A stretch of DNA of 64,000 bases. It comes from Microbacterium sp. EST19A (GTDB taxonomy: Bacteria; Actinomycetota; Actinomycetes; Actinomycetales; Microbacteriaceae). Positions within the stretch are counted from its first letter, which is position 1. Every line of letters starts with the position of its first letter. The notes below the pieces were generated by a model, which did no database searches, was not told where the DNA came from, and saw only the letters and a program-made list of their open reading frames with translations. A program made the position numbers and the translations under genes. The stretch is from NCBI RefSeq assembly GCF_019969685.1, contig NZ_JAHXYZ010000002.1:744001-808000 (forward strand). The letters are read 5' to 3'. Of this stretch, positions 46,592 to 54,770 are shown piece after piece.

Positions 46592-46969
46592 ATGTCCGCT
46601 CGCTCCGGGCCGTCGGCCTGGCCACCGCTCCTGGTCGCGATCGCGCTGGAGGTGACGGCGACGCTCTCTCTGCGCGCGGCCGAGGGCTTCACGTATCCTC
46701 TCTGGCTGATCCCGGTGGTCCTCGGCTACACCGGGTCATTGTGGCTGCTCTCGGTCGTGCTGGATCGCGGGATGCCGGTCGGCGTCGCGTACGGCATCTG
46801 GTCGGCGATCGGAGTGGTGCTGACGGCGGTGCTCGGCACGGTGCTGTTCGGGGAGCTGCTGGGACCGGTGCAGATCGTCGGAGTCGGCGTGATCGTGGTC
46901 GGTGTGCTCCTGGTGGAGTTGGGGTCGCACAGACGCGATGCGAAGCCCGTGACGGAGCCGGCATCGTGA
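46592..46969 (+). CDS. Small multidrug resistance (SMR) family protein, subunit 1
   Basis: The 125-residue protein has four membrane segments and the conserved TM1 glutamate in ALEVTATLSLRAAEG, which couples proton and cation exchange, plus PVGVAYGIWSAIGVV in TM3. SMR proteins export quaternary ammonium cations or, in the Gdx group, guanidinium. AAAGG lies ahead of the ATG. The gene overlaps a second SMR gene, so the pump is likely a heterodimer of the EbrAB/YkkCD kind. Confidence 0.9.
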   Translation: MSARSGPSAWPPLLVAIALEVTATLSLRAAEGFTYPLWLIPVVLGYTGSLWLLSVVLDRGMPVGVAYGIWSAIGVVLTAVLGTVLFGELLGPVQIVGVGVIVVGVLLVELGSHRRDAKPVTEPAS

Positions 46970-47289
46970 CCTGGGTGCTGCTCGCCCTCGCGATCGCGAG
47001 CGAGGTGACCGCGACCCTGAGCCTGCGCGCATCCGAGGGGCTGCGGCGCCGACGGTGGATCCCGGTGATCGTCGTCGGATACCTCGCGGCTTTCGTCCTG
47101 TTGGGCACCATCCTCGCGATGGGGATGCCGGTCGGTGTCGCCTATGGGATCTGGGCCGCGGCCGGAGTCGCGGTGACGGCCGTGCTCGGTCGGGTGATCT
47201 TCAAGGACCACTTCTCGGCCATGATGGCCGTGGGCGTCGCCCTGATCGTGGTCGGCGTGGCCCTCATCGAATTCGGCGGGGCGCACTGA
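46966..47289 (+). CDS. Small multidrug resistance (SMR) family protein, subunit 2
   Basis: The 107-residue second SMR subunit has the same TM1 motif (ASEVTATLSLRASEG) and GMPVGVAYGIWAAAGV, so the pair arose by tandem duplication. The start is a GTG overlapping the first subunit's stop (GTGA). Opposite membrane topology of the two halves is expected for such pairs. Confidence 0.9.
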   Translation: MTWVLLALAIASEVTATLSLRASEGLRRRRWIPVIVVGYLAAFVLLGTILAMGMPVGVAYGIWAAAGVAVTAVLGRVIFKDHFSAMMAVGVALIVVGVALIEFGGAH

Positions 47290-47305
47290 CGTCAACTCCG
47301 GCTCC

Positions 47306-47324
47306 GTGGTCGTGGTCGTGGTCG
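47306..47324. repeat. Short GTGGTC tandem repeat
   Basis: Three GTGGTC hexamers in the 53 bases between the SMR pair and the convergent HNH gene, flanked on both sides by GACGTC. No function is apparent. Confidence 0.5.
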
Positions 47325-47342
47325 TGACGTCGCAGGGCGTGT

Positions 47343-48683
47343 TCATGCGGCGATGTCGAATCGGTGTCGTCCGCCGGTGCGGGGTGTGCGGGCGGGGTCG
47401 ACGTACGCGGGCGGGATGAACCAGACCCGTGCGGTGACTCCGGTCCCGTCGATGCGGATGTCCCACCCGTTGTCGTGGATCCGGTGGTGACACGTCTCGC
47501 ATAGGAGTACCCCGTTGGACAGGTCGGTGGGTCCGTGATCTCTCGTCCACCATTTGATGTGGTGTGCTTTCGTCATCCCGGGTGGGAGTCCGCACATCGC
47601 ACACCCACCATCTCGTTCCGCGAGCGCCAATCGTTGGGCTCGGGTGAACAGGCGTCTCTCCCTCCCCCAATCGAGAACTTCGCTCTTTCCCCCGCACACC
47701 CAGGGGATGATCCCGCCCGCGGCGGCCATGCGTCTCGCGGCGCCGATGTTCACCGGGTGATCCATCCCGTCCACTGTCGCCGCCCCGGATCCGGCCCGCA
47801 GATCATCCAGCGTCAACCGGACGATGACCGTCGCCCCCGCGAGCGGCACCCGGGACTCGCAGCCGAGAACGTGCGCGCAGAACATTGCGAGAGCATCGGC
47901 CTGCAGCATCGGCACGGTGCGCCGGTCCGCATCCGCCGCGTCCGGGGTGGGAGCATCCATCCGGGCGTTGAACGCGGCCGTGACATATCCCCGCAGGGCA
48001 GTCACGACGGGGGCTGCCGTCTCGGCATCCAGCACGGCGTTCAGGTGTACCATGCCGTCGCGTTCGAAGATCGTGCACGACCGCTTCGCCCGGCGCTCCT
48101 CATCCTTCGGCTCCACCCCATCGGGGTCCAACCAGGCCTCCGCCCGGGCGATCACCTTGCGGACATCATCCAACCCCAGCCCCGCACACCGCTCCGCGAG
48201 GATCTCCTCCGCCAACCCGATCCGCCCCACCCCGGCCACCACACGGCATCGATCCAGCAGGGCGATGATCAACCCGGCCGCGGCGATACTCAACGCCCCC
48301 GACGCGAGCGCTTCCCGCAACAGCTCGTACCGGGCAGGGAGCTTCGCCCCCAGCAGGTCCGTGCGCGGGGCGGTCGCCTCCCCCACTTTCACCAGGCGGG
48401 ACGCGTCCCCGGCCGAGATCCCGCCGGTCGCCGCGAGCAGTTTCCCCGCGGTCCGGTATCCGTGCTCTTTCGCCAGACTCCCCGACCCGAGCTCGGTACG
48501 GGACTCGTAGGCGATCCGCGCCGCGACATCCGCATGCGTCGCCTCCAGGCGACGTTGCACCACACCGATCGCGTCATTCACGGCGATCAACTGCTCCCGC
48601 GACAACCCCGTCGCATCATCCGCGCCCGCCCACGCGTCTTCGAGGCGGGTGACCGCCTCGACCAGACCAGGGAGCTTCGACAT
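47343..48683 (-). CDS. DUF222/HNH endonuclease domain protein (13E12 family)
   Basis: The 446-residue protein has an N-terminal helical DUF222 region and a C-terminal HNH nuclease with zinc cysteines: CAMCGLPPGMTKAHHIKWW, then LCETCHHRIHDNGW. These '13E12' proteins are present in several divergent copies in most actinobacterial genomes, and their role is not established. TAATCT lies six bases before the ATG at 48683, and an SOS-box-like palindrome covers the -35, so DNA-damage induction is likely. Several members of this family are LexA-controlled in Mycobacterium tuberculosis. Confidence 0.92.
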   Translation of the reverse strand: MSKLPGLVEAVTRLEDAWAGADDATGLSREQLIAVNDAIGVVQRRLEATHADVAARIAYESRTELGSGSLAKEHGYRTAGKLLAATGGISAGDASRLVKVGEATAPRTDLLGAKLPARYELLREALASGALSIAAAGLIIALLDRCRVVAGVGRIGLAEEILAERCAGLGLDDVRKVIARAEAWLDPDGVEPKDEERRAKRSCTIFERDGMVHLNAVLDAETAAPVVTALRGYVTAAFNARMDAPTPDAADADRRTVPMLQADALAMFCAHVLGCESRVPLAGATVIVRLTLDDLRAGSGAATVDGMDHPVNIGAARRMAAAGGIIPWVCGGKSEVLDWGRERRLFTRAQRLALAERDGGCAMCGLPPGMTKAHHIKWWTRDHGPTDLSNGVLLCETCHHRIHDNGWDIRIDGTGVTARVWFIPPAYVDPARTPRTGGRHRFDIAA

Positions 48684-48689
48684 GCCCCC

Positions 48690-48695
48690 AGATTA
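48690..48695 (-). promoter_or_regulatory. -10 element of the HNH gene
   Basis: TAATCT on the minus strand, six bases before the ATG. Confidence 0.6.
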
Positions 48696-48714
48696 CCCGC
48701 GAACCACCCGACAT

Positions 48715-48730
48715 TCGAAAGGATGTTCGA
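48715..48730. promoter_or_regulatory. SOS-box-like LexA operator
   Basis: TCGAAAGGATGTTCGA matches the actinobacterial LexA consensus (TCGAAC, four bases, GTTCGA) at 11 of 12 defined positions. It covers the place of the -35 for the HNH gene. A TATATT at 48733-48738 on the plus strand could serve a divergent transcript. Confidence 0.7.
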
Positions 48731-48826
48731 AGTATATTGGTCGTCCCGAAGGCATGGCGGCGGCGGTCGGTGAGAGTCGTGTGAGCGGCATCCGGCGCCA
48801 AGAATCGACGGAGAACCGAGCACCCT

Positions 48827-49492
48827 TCAGAACTCCGCCGAGAACGCCCCGTCCGACTTGATCAGCTGCCCCGAGATCCAGCGTCCCTCATCCGACACGA
48901 GGAACTCCACCACGGCGGCGACATCGCCCGGCCGGCCGAGCCTGCCCCGCGGCGTCATCTCCCGGAGGCCCGTGCGGGTCGCGTCGTCCATCCAGCCGGT
49001 GTCGATCGGGCCGGGGTTCAGCACATTGGCCGAGATGCCGCGCGGGCCGAGCTCGCGCGCCGCGGAGATCACGAGACGATCGAGCGCCCCCTTGGATGCC
49101 CCGTACGGCAGGTTCCCGGTGACGTGGTCGCTGGTGAGGGCCACGATCACCCCACCGTCGTCACCCGCCTGTCGCGCGAATGCCGCGATGAGCAGCAGGC
49201 TCGCCCGAGCGTTCACGGCGACGTGCAGGTCGAAGCTGTCCGCTGTGGTGTCGAGGATGCCCGACTCCACATCGTGCGCGTGACTCAGGATGAGCGCGGA
49301 GATCACCCCGTGCTCCCGATTCACCTCGTCGATCAACGCCGCGGGACCGTCGTGCGACGAGAGATCGGCGATGTGGTCCGCGTCGTGGAGGTCGCTGGTG
49401 ACGACGGTCCATCCCGCAGCGCGCAGGCGAGGGACGATTCCCGCGGCGATGCTGTTCGCGCGCGCAGCACCGGTGATCAGGGCGAGGGGCAT
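48827..49492 (-). CDS. Short-chain dehydrogenase/reductase
   Basis: The 221-residue SDR has Ser and Tyr-x3-Lys in LTSDHVTGNLPYGASKGAL and a C-terminal DEGRWISGQ typical of 3-oxoacyl-reductase-like SDRs. The cofactor loop, TGAARANSIAAG, lacks the usual GxxxGxG spacing and looks more like the divergent enoyl-reductase type loop. The substrate is unknown. TAGCGT lies six bases before the ATG. The 143 bases between it and the HNH gene hold the SOS-box-like site. Confidence 0.85.
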   Translation of the reverse strand: MPLALITGAARANSIAAGIVPRLRAAGWTVVTSDLHDADHIADLSSHDGPAALIDEVNREHGVISALILSHAHDVESGILDTTADSFDLHVAVNARASLLLIAAFARQAGDDGGVIVALTSDHVTGNLPYGASKGALDRLVISAARELGPRGISANVLNPGPIDTGWMDDATRTGLREMTPRGRLGRPGDVAAVVEFLVSDEGRWISGQLIKSDGAFSAEF

Positions 49493-49498
49493 CCGGCC

Positions 49499-49504
49499 AC
49501 GCTA
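49499..49504 (-). promoter_or_regulatory. -10 element of the SDR gene
   Basis: TAGCGT on the minus strand, six bases before the ATG. Confidence 0.55.
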
Positions 49505-49547
49505 CCGGAACGTCCCCGACTGCCCCAGAACAAGAACCCCCGCGCGC

Positions 49548-50084
49548 TCAGAGCCCGAGGCACACCACCGCGAGCCCCGCGGCCAGCGCCCACGACTCGA
49601 TCGTGATCATCCGTGCCGCACGCTTGTCGTGCACGGGCTCCATGACCCATTCCGAGACGAGAGTCCACAGCACCACCCCGACGACTCCGGCGACCACGAT
49701 GATCGGCAGGATTCCCGACAGCGCCTGTCCACCATGCCCGTGCCCCGCCGTCGTCGCGGCCGGCGCACCGGGCGCGGCGCTCTCCAGGGCGCAGACCGCC
49801 ATCACCAGCGCCACGACCGCGCGCTGCACGCACAGGGCGGCGGCAGGAGTGCCTCGCACTCCGATCGTCGCGACCATCGCCGAGATCAGGAGCAGTGCGC
49901 CGATGCCCAGACCGACCAACGGGCTGCCGTCGGCGAGCACGATGGCGAGCATCGCGCCGGCGAGCACCAGCGCGACCTGCCTCCCCTGCCACGGCACGGC
50001 TTTCCAGGCTGCGACGCACGCGGCCGCCGCGACGACTGCCGCCGCGACGGCGAACCACGGCGCAGCCGGGACGAGAGGATCCAC
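49548..50084 (-). CDS. Hypothetical membrane protein, about five segments
   Basis: I cannot assign this 178-residue protein. It has about five hydrophobic segments, a His/Gly-rich stretch (TTAGHGHGGQ) between segments 3 and 4, and a basic loop (HDKRAAR) before the last. The start is a GTG, six bases after TAGGAT, which supports it as a real gene in addition to its coding-like composition. Confidence 0.7.
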   Translation of the reverse strand: MDPLVPAAPWFAVAAAVVAAAACVAAWKAVPWQGRQVALVLAGAMLAIVLADGSPLVGLGIGALLLISAMVATIGVRGTPAAALCVQRAVVALVMAVCALESAAPGAPAATTAGHGHGGQALSGILPIIVVAGVVGVVLWTLVSEWVMEPVHDKRAARMITIESWALAAGLAVVCLGL

Positions 50085-50090
50085 AGTCGC

Positions 50091-50096
50091 ATCCTA
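50091..50096 (-). promoter_or_regulatory. -10 element of the membrane protein gene
   Basis: TAGGAT on the minus strand, six bases before the GTG. Confidence 0.55.
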
Positions 50097-50128
50097 TTGA
50101 TCGACCGCCGCGGCGGCCGACCGCGTTC

Positions 50129-51061
50129 TCAGGCCAGCGCGGCGATCGCTTCGCGCAGGATGCCGTCGGCGTCACGGAGAGCGGATGCCGCGGCCTCGGG
50201 CGACGCGGCCGTCGCGAGCGTCAGCAGGGCGAGCTTGACCGAGCCGTCCGCTGCCGTCAGCGCGGTCGATGCTTCGTCGACGCCCACGCCCGCGAGCTGC
50301 GACACGGTGCGGATCGACCGCGCGTGGAGCTTCTCGTTCGTGGCCAGCAGGTCGACCATCACACCGCGGTACGTCTTGCCGAGCTTGATCATCGACAACG
50401 TGGTCAGCATGTTCACCACGAGCTTCTGCGCCGTGCCGGACTTCAGACGCGTGGAGCCGGAGATGAACTCGGGGCCGGTCACGACCTCGATGGCGATGTC
50501 GGCCTCGGCACCGATCGCGGAGTCGGCGTTCGAGGCGATCGCGACGGTCAGCGCGCCGGTGCCGCGGGCGAAGCGCAGGCCGCCGACGACATAGGGCGTG
50601 CGCCCCGAGGCCGAGATGCCCACCACGGTGTCGCGGTCGTTGAGCCCGAGCTCGCGCAGAGAGATCGCGGCGGCCTCGTCGTCATCCTCGGCATTCTCCA
50701 CGGCCGCGCGGATGGCGGTCTCGCCTCCGGCGATGAGGCCGACGACCATCGAGGGATCGGTGCCGAAGGTGGGTGGGCACTCGCTCGCGTCTAGCACGCC
50801 GATGCGCCCCGCGGTTCCGGCTCCGATGTAGATGAGCCGGCCTCCGCGGCGGAAGCGCTCCGTGATGCCGTCGACCGCGGCCGCGATCTCCGCGACGCGC
50901 TGCCCGACGGCCTCGGGCACCCGCGCGTCCTCGAGATTCATCCGCCGCACCAGCTCTGCGGTGTCGAGCAGATCGAGGTCTCCCCGCTCCGTCGCGGACG
51001 CCTCGGTGTCGAGGCTGGAGAGCACGGTGAGGAGAGCAGACAGTCTGTCGTCATTCGGCAC
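50129..51061 (-). CDS. murQ: N-acetylmuramic acid 6-phosphate etherase
   Basis: The 310-residue enzyme is a SIS-domain protein with LIYIGAGTAGRIGVLDASE, CPPTFG, VGISASGRTPYVVGGL, and ISGSTRLKSGTAQKLVVN, all diagnostic of MurQ. It cleaves the lactyl ether of MurNAc-6-phosphate to give GlcNAc-6-phosphate in cell-wall recycling. The GTG start at 51061 lies inside the kinase gene, an 11-base overlap. It forms a two-gene operon with the kinase, divergent from an RpiR-type regulator. Confidence 0.95.
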   Translation of the reverse strand: MPNDDRLSALLTVLSSLDTEASATERGDLDLLDTAELVRRMNLEDARVPEAVGQRVAEIAAAVDGITERFRRGGRLIYIGAGTAGRIGVLDASECPPTFGTDPSMVVGLIAGGETAIRAAVENAEDDDEAAAISLRELGLNDRDTVVGISASGRTPYVVGGLRFARGTGALTVAIASNADSAIGAEADIAIEVVTGPEFISGSTRLKSGTAQKLVVNMLTTLSMIKLGKTYRGVMVDLLATNEKLHARSIRTVSQLAGVGVDEASTALTAADGSVKLALLTLATAASPEAAASALRDADGILREAIAALA

Positions 51062-51953
51062 GGTGGACGAACCTTTCGTGGGGAAGATCACTGCGGCGAG
51101 CGAGCATCCGCGCGCCGTCCAGAGCGTCGCCGTGCGCAGCCACGACGTGTCGGCCGGCGGCGTGCAGCGAGGATTCCAGGGCATCCCGGAACCAGGCATG
51201 GTGGGTGAGTCCGCCGTGCACGGCCACCTCGTGCGTCCGCGCAGAGGCGCCGACAGCCGAGACGGTGAGCAGGCGGACTCCTTCCGCGACGATGGCCGCC
51301 GCGGTGGCGTCGCCCGTGGCCGCAGCATCCAGCACGAGCGGGGCGAGGGTGGCGAGGCGTCGGGGCAGCGATCCGCTCTGCGCGAGCCAGCCGCCGACGT
51401 CGGATGCCGAGCCGACGGGTTCCGCAAGAACTCGGGTCAGCGCGGTCTCGGCAGCGAGTCCGTCGGAGGTGCGCAGCACGGCCCGCAGCGCCTCGCGACC
51501 GAGCCACGACCCGCTACCGAAGTCGCCGAGCTCCGGACCCCAGCCGTCGACGAGCCGGGCGCCGTCGGCGTCGATGCCGAGCGCCGCCGCTCCGGTGCCG
51601 GCGATGAGCAGCGCGCCTTCGCCACCGTCGAGCGCGCCGATGTGCGCGGTGACCACGTCGGACGCGACAACGACAGGGACGCCGAGTTCGGCGACGAGGC
51701 GCCGGGCGAGTTCGGATGCCGCCTCCGGCGCCGTCCACGCCCCCGCGGCACCCACGCTGATGCACCCGATCGAGGACATGTCGATACCCGACACCAACGG
51801 AAGGATCGCAGCGAGCGCGGCATCGACTCCCCCGGAGGCGGCCAACCCCGGTGCACCGACACCATCGCGCACGACGCCGGCGGCGGAGTCGACGACGACA
51901 CGGCACCTCGACTTGCCGAGGTCGACCGCGATGGCGTCGAGCGGAGAAAGCAT
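51051..51953 (-). CDS. BadF/BadG-type N-acetylhexosamine kinase
   Basis: The 300-residue ASKHA-fold kinase has the phosphate-1 motif AVDLGKSRCRVVV near the N-terminus, the adenosine-region LLIAGTGAAALG, and GSGSWLGREAL. Next to murQ it most likely phosphorylates MurNAc and/or GlcNAc, as MurK does in Clostridium. TAGACT lies six bases before the ATG, and a palindrome overlaps its -35 region. Confidence 0.85.
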   Translation of the reverse strand: MLSPLDAIAVDLGKSRCRVVVDSAAGVVRDGVGAPGLAASGGVDAALAAILPLVSGIDMSSIGCISVGAAGAWTAPEAASELARRLVAELGVPVVVASDVVTAHIGALDGGEGALLIAGTGAAALGIDADGARLVDGWGPELGDFGSGSWLGREALRAVLRTSDGLAAETALTRVLAEPVGSASDVGGWLAQSGSLPRRLATLAPLVLDAAATGDATAAAIVAEGVRLLTVSAVGASARTHEVAVHGGLTHHAWFRDALESSLHAAGRHVVAAHGDALDGARMLARRSDLPHERFVHRAE

Positions 51954-51959
51954 GAAAAT

Positions 51960-51965
51960 AGTCTA
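51960..51965 (-). promoter_or_regulatory. -10 element of the kinase-murQ operon
   Basis: TAGACT on the minus strand, six bases before the ATG. Confidence 0.6.
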
Positions 51966-51984
51966 CGCATCGTCAGCGCATCAT

Positions 51985-51999
51985 GAAACAATTGTTCAT
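51985..51999. promoter_or_regulatory. Candidate RpiR/MurR operator
   Basis: AACAATTGTT (51987-51996) is a perfect palindrome, and flanking TGA and CA extend the symmetry. It lies in the 71-bp divergent region and covers the -35 position of the kinase-murQ promoter. Confidence 0.6.
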
Positions 52000-52024
52000 A
52001 CCTGACCTCCGGAACGGAGATGGA

Positions 52025-52885
52025 ATGAGCATCCAGACGACGATCGCGACGGCCGCTGAGACACTGCCCCCGTCTCTCGCCCGCATCGCCCGCGTCATCG
52101 GCGACGATCCGGTCATGGTCACCCGAAGCACCATCACCGAACTCGCCGCCGCCTGCGACACCTCGGTCGCATCCGTCGTGCGGTTCTGCCGCACGATCGG
52201 CCTGAGCGGCTACCCAGCCCTGCGGATGGCTCTCGCGACCGAGCTCGGACGCGAGTCGGCCCAGCTCAGCGCCCCCACCTCGTTCGGATCAGAGATCTCG
52301 GTCGGCGATTCGCTGCGGGATGCGACGGCGAAGGTCGCCGCGCTCGAAGCCCTCGCGATCGAGGAGACCGTGGGCAACCTCGACTACGACGCGCTCGACG
52401 CCGCGGTCGACGCCATCGATCAGGCCCACCGCATCCTCCTGTTCGGCGTCGGGGCCAGCCGGCTGGTCGCCGACGACCTGGGACACAAGCTGCTGCGGAT
52501 CGGCCGCAGCGCGATCGTGCTCTCCGATGCCCACGAGGCGAGTGCCGCTGCCGCGCTCGGCGCGACCCGGTCGGTCGCGATCGGCTTCTCGAACTCGGGC
52601 ACGACGATCGAGACCGTGCGGTTCCTGCAGGCTGCCCGCTCCGCCGGCACCACCACGATCGGCGTGACGAGCGCCGCAGACACCCCGCTCGCCGAGGCAT
52701 CCGACCGCACCCTGCTCACGCACGCCAGGGAACCCCGGTTCCGCGCCGGGGCGATGGTCAGCCGCATCGCCCAGCTGGCACTCGTCGACTGCATCTTCCT
52801 CGGGGTCGCGCAGCGCCGCCATGCGCACACCGTGCACGCACTGGAGCGCACCGCCGACGCCACGCGCGCGCTCCGCGGCGAGTGA
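52025..52885 (+). CDS. MurR/RpiR family transcriptional regulator
   Basis: The 286-residue protein has an HTH_6 domain (LPPSLARIARVIG, STITELAAACDTSVASVVRF, then CRTIGLSGY) and a C-terminal SIS sugar-phosphate domain (ILLFGVGASRLVADDLGHKL; GFSNSGTTIETV). It should sense MurNAc-6-phosphate or a similar ligand and repress the divergent kinase-murQ operon. GGAGATGG precedes the ATG at 52025; the upstream ATG at 51983 lies within the operator and is not used. Confidence 0.9.
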   Translation: MSIQTTIATAAETLPPSLARIARVIGDDPVMVTRSTITELAAACDTSVASVVRFCRTIGLSGYPALRMALATELGRESAQLSAPTSFGSEISVGDSLRDATAKVAALEALAIEETVGNLDYDALDAAVDAIDQAHRILLFGVGASRLVADDLGHKLLRIGRSAIVLSDAHEASAAAALGATRSVAIGFSNSGTTIETVRFLQAARSAGTTTIGVTSAADTPLAEASDRTLLTHAREPRFRAGAMVSRIAQLALVDCIFLGVAQRRHAHTVHALERTADATRALRGE

Positions 52886-52900
52886 GTCCGACGCCGCCGT

Positions 52901-54034
52901 CTACTGGGTCGCGTCCGCATCCGCCGTCGCCGCGACGGCACTCGCCGACGGCGAACCCGTGACGACCGAACCCGCTGTTCGCAGGAAAACGATGATCCAG
53001 CTGAAGATCAGCACCGCGGCGATGAGCTCGACGGCCGTGAGGTTGTAGTAGCCGACCGCGAAGAACGCGGCCAGCAGGATGATCACGAGCACGTACGCCC
53101 AGCCGAACGCGACGAACACCCGAGGGATCGTGGGCAGCAACCACGGCAGTCCGATCACGACCACCGCGAAGACGACGGCCATCCCGGTCGCCACGGTGTT
53201 GTGCACCACGAAGAACTCATCGACCGGGAAGATCCCGACGCAGGCGAGGAAGATGCCCATCAGGATGAGTCCGCCTCGCACGATGAACCGCCCTCGCCGG
53301 TCGAGAGGGTCGGTCGCCGGCAGCCCTGCCGTGGCGTACCGCGCGATCGTCGTCACCATGATGCCGGCGATGACGAGCGTGACGTTGAACGCGATCGACG
53401 AGCCGTTCGTGCTCATCCCCAGCGCCGACAGGTTGTCCCGCCACCAGTGCGGGTCGCTGGAGGCCAGCATGCTCGCGAACGCGCCGACCACCAGGAACAC
53501 GGCGAGCACGAGCGACAGCACCATCGGCGTCAGCGCGACCGCGCTGAGGAACACGACGTATCCGGTCAGGGCGAACGCGACCGCGACCAGCACCGCGCCA
53601 GGGAACGCGAACACCGGCGCGTCCGTGAAGCTCCGCTCGAGCAACTCCGCGATGCCGATCCAGCCCAGATAGGCGATCGCCGCATGCGCGAAGGCGATGG
53701 CGATGAGGTCGTACCAGCGCAGGCGGTCGCCGGGCACGCTGAACCCGTCGCGCACGGCATCCGGACTCGGCTTCTCCGGGCGGACGACCAGCCGTCCCAG
53801 CACGAAAGCCAGCACCGCCGTGACTGCGCCGCCGAACGCCACGAAGACCCCGAGGGAGCCGGAGCCGCTGATCGCCAGCTCTCGTCCCCAGAACACGGGC
53901 AGCCCGATTCCGAAGCCGATCACCAGGAAGGCGGCACCGACGAGCAGCGCCGTCGCCTCGAAGACCGCATCCGGGGTGTCCGCCCCGCGCAGCTGCCGCA
54001 GCACCCGCATCGCTCTGTCGGCGAAAGCTCTCAT
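52901..54034 (-). CDS. DUF998 family membrane protein
   Basis: The 377-residue protein has about ten hydrophobic segments. The C-terminal half has SDPHWWRDNLSALGM and GIFPVDEFFVVHNTVA, which match DUF998-type proteins. Their function is not established. GAAGGG lies ahead of the ATG at 54034, and TAGGAT (54054-54059) gives a short leader. An acidic Ala/Asp-rich tail closes the protein. No neighbour is clearly related. Confidence 0.78.
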   Translation of the reverse strand: MRAFADRAMRVLRQLRGADTPDAVFEATALLVGAAFLVIGFGIGLPVFWGRELAISGSGSLGVFVAFGGAVTAVLAFVLGRLVVRPEKPSPDAVRDGFSVPGDRLRWYDLIAIAFAHAAIAYLGWIGIAELLERSFTDAPVFAFPGAVLVAVAFALTGYVVFLSAVALTPMVLSLVLAVFLVVGAFASMLASSDPHWWRDNLSALGMSTNGSSIAFNVTLVIAGIMVTTIARYATAGLPATDPLDRRGRFIVRGGLILMGIFLACVGIFPVDEFFVVHNTVATGMAVVFAVVVIGLPWLLPTIPRVFVAFGWAYVLVIILLAAFFAVGYYNLTAVELIAAVLIFSWIIVFLRTAGSVVTGSPSASAVAATADADATQ

Positions 54035-54053
54035 CGTGTTCCCTTCCGCCCAC

Positions 54054-54059
54054 ATCCTA
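54054..54059 (-). promoter_or_regulatory. -10 element of the DUF998 gene
   Basis: TAGGAT on the minus strand, 19 bases before the ATG. Unlike most promoters here it leaves room for a GAAGGG ribosome site. Confidence 0.5.
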
Positions 54060-54097
54060 GAAGCGCTCCGCGGGCGAATCGACGGCGGACGGGAGGT

Positions 54098-54103
54098 TAG
54101 CCT
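54098..54103 (+). promoter_or_regulatory. -10 element of the HAD phosphatase gene
   Basis: TAGCCT lies six bases before the GTG. Confidence 0.55.
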
Positions 54104-54109
54104 GAGAGG

Positions 54110-54760
54110 GTGACCGAGACCATCCACGCCCGCGCCGTCCTGCTCGACATGGACGGCACCCTCGTCGACTCGACTGCGGTCGTGGAGCGCCTCTGGCTCG
54201 CCTGGGCCGAGCCGCACGGACTCGAGCCCGAGACCGTGCTGAGCGTCGTGCACGGTCGCCAGGGGCATCAGAGCATGGCGATCATGCTGCCCGAGCGCGA
54301 CCATGCGATCAACCTGCGCGAGAACGACATCATGCTCGCCACCGAGGCGAGCGACGTCGACGGCGTGGTCTCGATCCCGGGCGCCGGAGCGGTGCTGGAG
54401 GCGCTGGCGCCCTTCCCGCACGCCATCGTCACCTCGGCGAACGTCGCGCTGATGACCGCGCGGATGCAGGCGGCAGGGCTCGCCGTCCCCGCCATCGCGG
54501 TCACCGCGGAGAACGTGTCGGCGTCGAAGCCCGACCCGGAGGGGTTCCTGCTCGGCGCGAAGCTGCTGGGCGTCGACCCCGCCGACTGCATCGTCTTCGA
54601 GGACTCGGGCGCCGGCATCCAGGCGGGTCTCGCGGCGGGCATGCGGGTGCTCGGCGTCGGGGCGCATGCGGCCGCGCACTCCCCCACCTACCGTGTCGAC
54701 GATCTCTCGCACGTCTCGATCGCGCCCCTCGCCGACGGCTTCGCGCTGACGATCGGCTGA
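54110..54760 (+). CDS. HAD-superfamily sugar/glycerol phosphatase
   Basis: The 216-residue protein has HAD motif I AVLLDMDGTLVDS (residues 9-21), a helical cap, motif II VTSANVAL, Lys in SASKPDPEGFL, and motif IV VFEDSGAGIQAGLAAGM. It resembles YfbT/Gpp-type phosphatases that hydrolyse sugar phosphates or glycerol-3-phosphate. The GTG follows TAGCCT-N6. Confidence 0.88.
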   Translation: MTETIHARAVLLDMDGTLVDSTAVVERLWLAWAEPHGLEPETVLSVVHGRQGHQSMAIMLPERDHAINLRENDIMLATEASDVDGVVSIPGAGAVLEALAPFPHAIVTSANVALMTARMQAAGLAVPAIAVTAENVSASKPDPEGFLLGAKLLGVDPADCIVFEDSGAGIQAGLAAGMRVLGVGAHAAAHSPTYRVDDLSHVSIAPLADGFALTIG

Positions 54761-54770
54761 GTCACGGCGT

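Noticed and set aside
47290..47342. GTGGTC repeats as a CRISPR or phase-variation tract
   Set aside because: Only three short units in a gap between convergent genes, with no spacer structure and no reading frame or promoter affected.
47343..48683. HNH/DUF222 protein as part of a mobile intron or insertion sequence
   Set aside because: There are no flanking inverted repeats, target duplications, reverse transcriptase or broken host gene. It looks like a resident 13E12 gene.
48754..48861. 35-codon plus-strand frame downstream of the SOS-box-like site and TATATT
   Set aside because: It has no ribosome site, the spacing to TATATT is too long for the leaderless pattern, and it overlaps the end of the SDR gene on the other strand.
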